The notes under the pieces were generated by a model, which was not told the origin of the DNA, did no database searches, and worked only from the letters and a program-made list of their open reading frames with translations. The translations under genes were made by a program, and so were the position numbers. A stretch of DNA of 64,000 bases from Paenibacillus sp. FJAT-26967. GTDB lineage: Bacteria; Bacillota; Bacilli; Paenibacillales; NBRC-103111. The stretch spans positions 10,391 to 74,390 of the forward strand of contig NZ_LMXH01000007.1 in NCBI RefSeq assembly GCF_001541095.1, given 5' to 3'. Below are positions 16,082 through 22,941 of this stretch, one piece after another. Numbering within the stretch: position 1 is the first letter of the stretch; each line of letters begins with the position of its first letter.

Positions 16082-17677
16082 TTATGAAGAACTGGACACC
16101 GTGCTTACTGCCAATGCTTGAAGTGTAATTAAACCGGGCGGCAGAGGTCGTACGTTACCGATCACCGGAAGTTCTTTCCAGGACAAAGGTCCGGAAATTC
16201 CTAACTCTTCTGCGAGCCGGGATGCGAATGTGGGCATCAAAGGAGCCGCAAACAGGGCAAGGGCGGCCATTGCCGGGCCGATCCCTGCAGGTGTACTATC
16301 CGCCTCAGTCTTCACCAGCTGATCTTCCACCAGATCCATGTAGTGGACGAAGGTCTGGGCCGCTGTCCGCAGACTGAATGTATCGGGACTGTACACGAGC
16401 TCAAATCTATGCTGAAATGTCTGAATCCAGGAATTCCATTCCGGAGAGACTTGTCCGGTTATCACACCTTGTCCGACCCGTTTGTTATACAACGACCGGA
16501 TTTTTTCAAACTTATCGACCAAATTTGTCTGAATCCAAGCCGTCATCGTGTCCAGTGAACAATTGGTTTGCTGTGTTTCCGGATTGGTATAAGCCAGGTA
16601 GAACCGGACGGCGTCCGCATTGTACTTAGCGAGAAGTTCTTTTCCCCAGATCAAGTGTCCTCTGCTTGTGGAAAACTTATCGTTATCCAGAAGGTAAAAT
16701 TCATTGGTGATAAAATGACTGGCTACCGGAACGGAGAGACCCGCATCCTGTGCAGCCATTGCCAGAGCCACATGTGCGATCGTATAGAAGTAGGAATTGT
16801 CGAAGCCGAGAAACTGGACATAAGAGAGGGTGTCTGCGCTTTCTTCCGTAGCAGTACGACCCGCTTCCTTCAGCCAATACAAATGCCCCGGATACATTTC
16901 GGCCCAGACGTTGTAAACCGATGATTCCAAGCCATCAAAAGGAATACGGATTCCCCAGTCCGAGACGTACGTAACCGGAAAATCCTGCAAAGGAGATTGG
17001 AGGAGTTCAGTAAGCAGTAATTTGAGGGTAGGCCTGATATGTTGTTCACTTTCTTCAAAAAACGTCTTGATCCGGGCCCTGTAAGATTCCACGGGCAGGA
17101 ACAAGGCACGTACGGTTCTAATCTCCAGCCCGTCCTTTCCCGCAGAGGAATTTACGGGCCCCGCATCGATCAGCGTGAACGGGTCGTTAGGATGGCCGCA
17201 GCTTTCGCAAATATTGCCGTTAGTCGAGTCAAAACAAGTCGGACATCTGCCTTTAATATAGGATTCGAACAGATACCGCTCGTCCGCTGTGCTGTAATAG
17301 ACCTGCACTTGTTTCTCAATGAGACTGCCTGCCGCATACAGGGTTTCAAAAAATTCCGATACGAACCGGGTATACTTCTCGTCCGGCCTGCCTACAGTAT
17401 CAAAATGAATAGCTGCCATTTGCAAAGTTCTGCGAATATCATCGTAATTTTTTGCAACGAGTTCTTTCGGATCCTCCTGCAGCCTTTCGGCTGTTGTCAC
17501 AACATAGGACTGGTTCTCATCGATACTCAGTGCACTTGTGACTTGGCTGCCTCTCAACCGTTGGAACCGGGAGAATACATCTGCGCCGAAATACGGACCG
17601 GATAAGTGCCCGACATGCAGGTCCCCATTAGGAGTAGGGGGCGGCGCGATTACATGAAATGCACGATTAGCTGTCAT
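16082..17677 (-). CDS. MetRS-like class I synthetase, catalytic half of a split hydrazine synthetase
   Basis: A 531-residue protein with methionyl-tRNA-synthetase architecture: HIGH-type motif DLHVGHLSG (~19-27), a four-Cys zinc knuckle (CPTC...CESC, ~142-156) and a degenerate KMSKS loop reading KFSTS (~334). Housekeeping MetRS in Firmicutes is longer and carries a C-terminal tRNA-binding domain, absent here. In Spb40 a MetRS-like domain fused to a cupin activates an amino acid, which reacts with N6-hydroxylysine and rearranges to an N-N bond. The cupin lies 47 bp upstream as its own gene. The second ATG (17677) has the better spacing from AGGAGG. The acceptor amino acid (Gly or Glu in known cases) is not predictable by eye. 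Confidence 0.82.
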   Translation of the reverse strand: MTANRAFHVIAPPPTPNGDLHVGHLSGPYFGADVFSRFQRLRGSQVTSALSIDENQSYVVTTAERLQEDPKELVAKNYDDIRRTLQMAAIHFDTVGRPDEKYTRFVSEFFETLYAAGSLIEKQVQVYYSTADERYLFESYIKGRCPTCFDSTNGNICESCGHPNDPFTLIDAGPVNSSAGKDGLEIRTVRALFLPVESYRARIKTFFEESEQHIRPTLKLLLTELLQSPLQDFPVTYVSDWGIRIPFDGLESSVYNVWAEMYPGHLYWLKEAGRTATEESADTLSYVQFLGFDNSYFYTIAHVALAMAAQDAGLSVPVASHFITNEFYLLDNDKFSTSRGHLIWGKELLAKYNADAVRFYLAYTNPETQQTNCSLDTMTAWIQTNLVDKFEKIRSLYNKRVGQGVITGQVSPEWNSWIQTFQHRFELVYSPDTFSLRTAAQTFVHYMDLVEDQLVKTEADSTPAGIGPAMAALALFAAPLMPTFASRLAEELGISGPLSWKELPVIGNVRPLPPGLITLQALAVSTVSSSS

Positions 17678-17727
17678 CATCTTCCTCCTTCACTTCTGAC
17701 AAGAAACGTTCTCTCCGGGATTCTTGT

Positions 17728-18123
17728 TCAAATTCTGGACGCTCTGGACTCTACCAACTCCTCTGCCATTCTTAGCATCCGTTCATTTGCTTCAGGGCTC
17801 CCCCAGTAAATGGTAATGAATTCAAGTCTTTCTTCTTCACTGCTGTTACGGATCGTATGCTGAAGATTCGGTGGGATATAGATGATATCGCCACTGGATA
17901 CCTCGGCCGTTTCATCCTCGATCGTCATCAGTCCCCTGCCCTTCAGGATGATGAACGTCTCATGTTCGTCATGAGCATGGGGCGCAGTGTTTTCTCCGGC
18001 TCTTACAGAAGCAATCGCACTTCCCCATAACGGATCAATAAGCGACTCCCATGGGTAAATCCTTCTTAAGTCACACCCATATTCGTAGGAAGTCTCTGCC
18101 TTACTTGCATACTGGATATTCAT
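17728..18123 (-). CDS. Small cupin, N-N bond-forming partner of the MetRS-like protein
   Basis: A 131-residue single cupin. Motif 1 has PHAHDEHETFIILKG (His, His, Glu metal ligands, ~43-57) and motif 2 GDIIYIPPNLQHTIRN with the fourth ligand His (~77-92). In Spb40/Tri28-type hydrazine synthetases such a domain is fused to MetRS and converts the aminoacyl hydroxylamine ester to a hydrazine. Here it is free-standing, immediately upstream of the MetRS-like gene. ATG 18123 has GGCGGTGG at 5 nt; a GTG 9 bp upstream is the alternative start. The intact ligands argue for an active metal centre. Confidence 0.78.
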   Translation of the reverse strand: MNIQYASKAETSYEYGCDLRRIYPWESLIDPLWGSAIASVRAGENTAPHAHDEHETFIILKGRGLMTIEDETAEVSSGDIIYIPPNLQHTIRNSSEEERLEFITIYWGSPEANERMLRMAEELVESRASRI

Positions 18124-18201
18124 AATAACCACCGCCTATTCTGAGTTAATAACGCGTCTGACCGGTTTCAAACTCACTTCCATCTTATGCTTATACACGG
18201 T

Positions 18202-19815
18202 TTAACCGTCCCAATCCTCTGTTTGAAGAAGGATGCTGGAACTGCTTTCAGCCATTTTGCTTTGAATGAGACGGACTATTTTCTTGACATCCGTCTTAGC
18301 CGTCGTCATGGCAGGGAAATTACGGCATAACAGAACGGCCCTGGGAATCATGTAATTCGGCAGCTTCAGCGAAATTTGCCGGATCACGTCCGCCCCGAAC
18401 GACGGCTCCATAGATTCTTTGCAGATGATAGCGGCAACCAGCACCTTGCCCTGCTTATCTTCAATGGCGGCTACAACTCCGTCTGCGACATGATCCACGC
18501 TGATCAGCGCGTTCCTGACTTCGTTCAGATTAATGCGGTAGCCGAACACTTTGACTTCGTCATCTCTTCTCCCCAGATAGTGACAGATTCCCTGAGGATC
18601 AATCCTGGCAACATCACCGGATTTGTAATACCGGATTCCGTCTATCGTTACCGTTCTCGATGCCGTGAGTTCCGGCCTATTCCAGTACCCCCTCATTACA
18701 TGGGTGCCGCCAATAAGCAGTTCGCCCTCTTCATCAGGACCGAGCGTACTTCCTTCCTCGTCCACGATTCGCAAAGAGACGCCCCGGAGCGGTATGCCGA
18801 TCGGATAGAACTCGGTACGGTCAGGTTCAATCTCCGTAATCGGATAAATGACGCATACGCATGTCGTCTCCGTCGGTCCATACGCATTGTAGAGCCGGAT
18901 ACCCGGCACTTCACGAAGCCATGTCTGGATAGCGTTCACGTTAAGCACTTCTCCACCCGTCAGCAGAACTTTCAACTGGGATAAATCCCTTTCCTGGAAT
19001 TCACCGGCCGCTCCCGCCATCAAAGTAATGGTGGATGATATCGCGATCAGATGTGTAATTTTCTCACGCTCCAGAATGTCAAAGAATCGGGTCGGGTACA
19101 TCAAGCCTGAATACAGGAAGACACGAGAACCATAGTACAGAGGAGCGAATACATCTTCAATGGACACATCAAAATTAAATGCAGACGTATTGAGGCATAC
19201 GGAACGCTCATCAAACTGCACGATATCCTGAAAGGTCTGAATGAAACTGAGGACACTCTTGTGTTCAACTTGAACACCCTTAGGCTCGCCGGTTGAACCA
19301 GAGGTATACATACAATAAGCTAATGTGGAATCTTCTACGGTTTCTAGCGGAAGCTCTAATTCATGGATCGGGATTTCTCCCCAGACAGGGCAGTCTCCCG
19401 GAATAACCTGCTCCAGATGAATGGCGGGAATGGATTGGAATATAGACGGATTCAGTCTTTCCCTAAAAGAGGAAGGCATAATGAGATACGCGGGTTTTAT
19501 ATCCGAAATCAAATACTCGATTCGTTGTACGGGATTAGTCGGCTCAATCGGAACGTAAGTAATTCCGGCCTTCAAACATGCAGCTATCGCAATAACGACC
19601 GACACTTCCTTGGGTGCAAGGATCGCCACATGCTGGTTTGCGCACACGCCCTCGCTGATCAGAAACCGGGCCAGATGACGGCTCGCTTGATCCAGCTCTT
19701 TGAAAGTAAGGGAATGCTTGCCATCGCTAACGGCTTCCCGGTCAGGCCATCTCTTGGCGGGTTCACCTAAAAAATCGCTTAAAGATCTTACGGATCCATT
19801 CACGGTTAACGGCAT
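18202..19815 (-). CDS. Free-standing NRPS-type adenylation enzyme
   Basis: A 537-residue AMP-forming ligase with NRPS adenylation core motifs: A3 YTSGSTGEPKG (~168), A4 FNFDVSIEDVF with the Asp that usually contacts an alpha-amine, A5 NAYGPTETT, A7 YKSGDVARI, A8 GRRDDEVKVFGYRI and the A10 Lys (TTAKTDVKKI). It has no condensation or carrier domain, so it must load the free carrier protein encoded 60 bp upstream. Plausible substrates are the hydrazino acid or diaminobutyrate; the retained A4 Asp favours an alpha-amino (or alpha-hydrazino) acid. The selectivity code was not computed. Confidence 0.88.
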   Translation of the reverse strand: MPLTVNGSVRSLSDFLGEPAKRWPDREAVSDGKHSLTFKELDQASRHLARFLISEGVCANQHVAILAPKEVSVVIAIAACLKAGITYVPIEPTNPVQRIEYLISDIKPAYLIMPSSFRERLNPSIFQSIPAIHLEQVIPGDCPVWGEIPIHELELPLETVEDSTLAYCMYTSGSTGEPKGVQVEHKSVLSFIQTFQDIVQFDERSVCLNTSAFNFDVSIEDVFAPLYYGSRVFLYSGLMYPTRFFDILEREKITHLIAISSTITLMAGAAGEFQERDLSQLKVLLTGGEVLNVNAIQTWLREVPGIRLYNAYGPTETTCVCVIYPITEIEPDRTEFYPIGIPLRGVSLRIVDEEGSTLGPDEEGELLIGGTHVMRGYWNRPELTASRTVTIDGIRYYKSGDVARIDPQGICHYLGRRDDEVKVFGYRINLNEVRNALISVDHVADGVVAAIEDKQGKVLVAAIICKESMEPSFGADVIRQISLKLPNYMIPRAVLLCRNFPAMTTAKTDVKKIVRLIQSKMAESSSSILLQTEDWDG

Positions 19816-19875
19816 CGTTATTCTCTCACTCTCCTAGTAATAGAAACACTTGAGGAAGGGGAGACCAAAAGACAG

Positions 19876-20178
19876 CTAATCACTTCCCCCGACGGCGTGT
19901 ATTCCTGCTTTTTCTTTTTGGTAAGATATAAAATTCAAAATCTCGGAAATGCTTTTGAAATTGTCCAGTTTTAAATCCGCCGCATCAACCCGGAGGCTGA
20001 ATTCTTTCTCAATCTCTACGACCAGATTAATGAAATCTACTGAATTCAAACCGTTGTAAAGCAGCTCGGCATCCGTTGCCAGTTCTTCAACTGGAACAAA
20101 CAATTTGAAATTCTGCCGTAAAACCTCTCTTATCTTTGCTTCCCATTCTCCAAAATCGGTCAAAAAATTCCCTCCCAT
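19876..20178 (-). CDS. Free-standing acyl/peptidyl carrier protein
   Basis: A 100-residue carrier protein, first gene of the operon. The phosphopantetheine site is the Ser in YNGLNSVDFINLVVEIEKEF (~43-62), followed by the helix III region NFKSISEILNFI. LNSVDF, rather than the common LGGHS of NRPS domains, resembles stand-alone ACPs of aminoacyl-carrier pathways. A phosphopantetheinyl transferase is not encoded in the window and must act in trans. Its proposed partners are the adenylation enzyme next door and the BtrH-like protein at 8917-9963. Confidence 0.9.
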   Translation of the reverse strand: MGGNFLTDFGEWEAKIREVLRQNFKLFVPVEELATDAELLYNGLNSVDFINLVVEIEKEFSLRVDAADLKLDNFKSISEILNFISYQKEKAGIHAVGGSD

Positions 20179-20628
20179 CGTTCGTCATCTACTCTAAATC
20201 ATTCAAAAACTAGATGAAACAGGAAAATATGCAAGGAAAATTATTACAATTCGATCATAACTCTACCAGTAATATCAAGTCAACTCCAAATAAAATATTA
20301 AAATACTAAAAAGAAAGTGCCCGAAATGAAAATATTTTAAAGAATTTATCTCTATTTTGTTTGTTTAAATACAGTTTTTGTTTTGTTAAAATATTTTAAA
20401 TAATAATAAAATTAAATGAAATTTTATATAATAAAAACCAATTTTGCCCATAACCGAAATACCCGCGGTAGATCTTAATGCCTATGATTTCCTGTTACAA
20501 CACCTACTTAAGCCATTTGTATTTAAGGTTTAATTCCTAACTGATTATGGCAGCTTAGCCGAGATGACTAGTCCTGTATCCCATGTATGGGACTTGGAAC
20601 CTAGGAACAACTCCTATGCGGAGGGCAT

Positions 20629-20657
20629 AAAAAAATCCGTGGTAATCGCCACAGATT
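20629..20657 (-). terminator. Minus-strand terminator or attenuator upstream of the hydrazine operon
   Basis: Read on the minus strand: AATCTGTGG, loop CGATTA, CCACGGATT, then a run of T. No minus-strand gene lies between it and the divergent nitroreductase, so it would end a leader or small RNA. Confidence 0.55.
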
Positions 20658-20769
20658 AAGATAAAACTATTCTTTAGAACAATTAATAACCATTTAATAA
20701 TCTCAGCATATACTTGAACGGACGATTACTCCAAGTTATCCGGCAAGTCATTCGCTTCCTTGGAACTCT

Positions 20770-20798
20770 TTGTGAAAAGCCCTTTTTCTATCTATAAT
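20770..20798 (+). promoter_or_regulatory. Sigma-A-type promoter of the nitroreductase gene
   Basis: TTGTGA, 17-nt spacer, TATAAT; the coding start follows 44 nt downstream with AAGGAG at 20826. Confidence 0.7.
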
Positions 20799-20841
20799 AG
20801 ACATAAGTTTTCCATACGGATTACAAAAGGAGAAATCGTAT

Positions 20842-21576
20842 ATGAATTCCGTTATTGATCTTTTGATGAATCACCGTTCGATACGCAAGTTTAAACCGGA
20901 ACCTCTTGCCGCCGAGCAGAAGAAAGCTATTCTCGGGGCCGCTCAGATGGCGTCTACTTCAAGCAATGTACAAGCCTACAGCATAATAGCGGTCACGGAC
21001 CCTCTCTTAAAGAAGGAACTCGCAGAATTCGCGGGAAATCAAGCTTATGTAGAGCAGTGCGGACTGTTTCTCGTGTTCTGTGCCGACTTATCGCGTTTGC
21101 GGAACGTGACGGAGAATTGCGGAGAAATTTTTCACCAGAATACGGAAAGCTTCCTCGTGGCCTCACTCGACGCTGCGCTGGCGGCGCAAAATGCAGCCAT
21201 TGCGGCCGAATCTCTGGGCCTGGGCATCTGCTATATCGGCGGCATCCGCAATGTTCCCCACAAAGTAAGCGAAGCGCTGCGCCTTCCGGAGCTGGTTTAC
21301 CCTGTGTTTGGCATGTGCATCGGTGTACCCGATCAGGAGCCGTCTCTTCGTCCCCGCCTCCCTATGGGGGCTGTCGTGCATGAGAACGCCTATGATACCG
21401 GAGCAGTCCTCGAAGGAATTCAAGAATACGATGAAACAACCCGGCGCTACTATAGGGAACGGACTGGGGGCCAATCCGAGATGTCCTGGTCCCGCAGCAT
21501 GGCCGATAAATACCGGCTGCCTGTCCGGCCTCATATCAAGCCATTTGTAGAAAATAGGGGCTTTAAGCTGGATTAA
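20842..21576 (+). CDS. NADPH-dependent nitro/flavin oxidoreductase, NfsA-like
   Basis: A 244-residue nitroreductase-fold flavoprotein: N-terminal NHRSIRKFKPEPLA FMN-phosphate-binding motif (~10-23), ASTSSNVQAYS (~37-47), NAAIAAESLGLGICYIGGIRN (~121-141) and a C-terminal extension usual in the NfsA/FRP group. It transfers electrons from NADPH to FMN, quinones or nitro compounds. The ATG is preceded by AAGGAG and a consensus promoter. It is divergent from the hydrazine operon; a protective link with N-oxygenated products is possible but not shown. Confidence 0.87.
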   Translation: MNSVIDLLMNHRSIRKFKPEPLAAEQKKAILGAAQMASTSSNVQAYSIIAVTDPLLKKELAEFAGNQAYVEQCGLFLVFCADLSRLRNVTENCGEIFHQNTESFLVASLDAALAAQNAAIAAESLGLGICYIGGIRNVPHKVSEALRLPELVYPVFGMCIGVPDQEPSLRPRLPMGAVVHENAYDTGAVLEGIQEYDETTRRYYRERTGGQSEMSWSRSMADKYRLPVRPHIKPFVENRGFKLD

Positions 21577-21605
21577 GCGGAGCCTAAATAAAGCAGAGCT
21601 GAATA

Positions 21606-21640
21606 AAGCTGCCCCCGGCACATTACCGGAAGCAGCTTAT
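21606..21640 (+). terminator. Weak hairpin terminator after nitroreductase
   Basis: AAGCTGC / GCAGCTT arms around CCGG/CCGG, followed by ATCCTTGTT. The T-run is poor. Confidence 0.4.
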
Positions 21641-21700
21641 CCTTGTTGCCTTCGATTACGTTCAGGCTATGATGGGGCCCATGTAGGATAGGGCCCTCCC

Positions 21701-22669
21701 TTAGAGCTTCGGGCGGCAGAGAATAACCTGCCGCTCGAAGCTGCCTTTGCGGACGACGCACCGGTCGTCCACCTCAAACCCGGCTTGCGCCAGCGGTCCG
21801 TCAATCGGCTCCGCCGTGATGACCACAGCCCTCCGAGCAAGCCGCCGGGCACTCCGCAGCATGTCGAGCTGCTCCTCCCTGCTAATTCTGGAGCACAGGT
21901 TATACGGCATGTCCAGAATCAGCGCATCGTAGTCGCCATCCAGGCTGCGGATATCCGCAATCTTCACCACATCCGGGAATCCGAAGTGGTGAAGATTCTC
22001 GCGCGCGCCGCGGACCGCGAGCGGGTTAAGATCGCTGCCGACGATGTCGATCCCCATCGACAGGGCCTCGACCAGCACCGTGCCGATGCCGCAGCACGGA
22101 TCGACTGCGCGGACGCCCTCCGGCCGGGGCACCGCGATATTGACCGCTGCGCGGGCAACCCGCGTGCCGAGCGCGGTCGAGTACTGGCGCGGCTTACGGC
22201 TGTGCGCCAGCCAGAGCGCTTCGCTCCTGCGGCACTCGCCGAGCAGCCAGCGGCCGCCCGCCTGTGCCAGACCGAGCAGCCGCTGCGGGGTCTTCATGTC
22301 CGCCTTGCCCCGGACATGAAGACCCACCGCGCGCTCAATCGCGCGCTGCTCGTCATAGGAGGCCTCTCCTTCGGCCTCCACGTACTGAAGCTTGAACGTA
22401 TCCCCTTGGAGGTCAAGCGATTCCGCCTTGGCGGCCAGCTCATCCAGGCTGGCCGCTTCGAGCTGGGCCGCGATCCGGAAGCGGATAAACGGGCTGCGGC
22501 TCGGGTCCAGGCGGACCGTACTCCGGGTGAAGCGGCGGCTCTCCGGCTCCTGGCCGAATAAAGCGCGCAGCTCCATCGCGCACAGCTGCTGTTCATCTTC
22601 ATGACAGGCGTAGGTATACAAATACGCTGATGCTGTCAGATCGTTAAGTGTGAAAGAAATTGAAGTCAA
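21701..22669 (-). CDS. Trm11-like nucleic-acid methyltransferase (UPF0020)
   Basis: A 322-residue predicted AdoMet-dependent methyltransferase. The C-terminal half has the class I pocket DPCCGIGTVLVEALSMGIDIVGSD (shown in part: DPCCGIGT) and the target-amine motif ILDMPYN, an NPPY variant (DMPY) seen in Trm11/TrmG10-type enzymes. The N-terminal ~150 residues replace or reduce a THUMP domain. The likely substrate is tRNA. The apparent start is a TTG with weak ribosome-binding sequence, so the N-terminus is uncertain; the first internal ATG candidates would cut into conserved sequence. It is locally GC-rich compared with neighbours. Confidence 0.8.
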   Translation of the reverse strand: MTSISFTLNDLTASAYLYTYACHEDEQQLCAMELRALFGQEPESRRFTRSTVRLDPSRSPFIRFRIAAQLEAASLDELAAKAESLDLQGDTFKLQYVEAEGEASYDEQRAIERAVGLHVRGKADMKTPQRLLGLAQAGGRWLLGECRRSEALWLAHSRKPRQYSTALGTRVARAAVNIAVPRPEGVRAVDPCCGIGTVLVEALSMGIDIVGSDLNPLAVRGARENLHHFGFPDVVKIADIRSLDGDYDALILDMPYNLCSRISREEQLDMLRSARRLARRAVVITAEPIDGPLAQAGFEVDDRCVVRKGSFERQVILCRPKL

Positions 22670-22861
22670 TTGCGCGTACCATCCTTGATCAAGGTTTCTT
22701 GTATCCCCGTATCATAACGAATGAATAGAGCCGCGTCCACCTCACCTCTTCTCCGTCACTCGACATCTCCACCTTATGCTGCCCGGTAACGAACCGCCTG
22801 CTTTTCCAAACAGAGTGAGCACCCTATCTAAACCGGAGGCTTGCCTATCCCGGTATACACG

Positions 22862-22937
22862 AAGACCGCTGGAATTCCAGCGGTCCGGTGGAGCCGGATT
22901 TGAACCCCCGGCCGTCTATTCTGCCAAGCTTGCGCCG
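22862..22937 (-). pseudogene. tRNA-3'-end-like remnant with adjacent hairpin
   Basis: On the minus strand the sequence reads GGGGGTTCAAATCCGGCTCCACC, resembling the T-loop and 3' end of a tRNA (the GGCTCCACC end of tRNA-Ala), but the T-stem does not pair as five bases and no anticodon arm is recognisable. A perfect palindrome ACCGCTGGAATTCCAGCGGT (complement at 22868-22887) follows. Best read as a decayed fragment or chance. Confidence 0.25.
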
Positions 22938-22941
22938 GCCT

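Larger units (their letters stand above)
20179..20841. other. AT-rich intergenic region between the hydrazine operon and the nitroreductase
   Basis: No gene was found in these ~660 bp. The half next to the carrier-protein gene (20215-20450) is extremely AT-rich and probably holds the operon promoter, although no single -35/-10 pair stands out. 20540-20660 contains small palindromes (AGTCC/GGACT, TCCCATGTATGGGA) and a minus-strand terminator. The right end holds the nitroreductase promoter. Confidence 0.6.

Noticed and set aside
16082-17677. Housekeeping or mupirocin-resistance-type second MetRS
   Set aside because: Degenerate KMSKS, no C-terminal tRNA-binding domain, and placement between an N-hydroxylase and a cupin in a biosynthetic operon fit a hydrazine synthetase better. 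A phylogeny would settle it.
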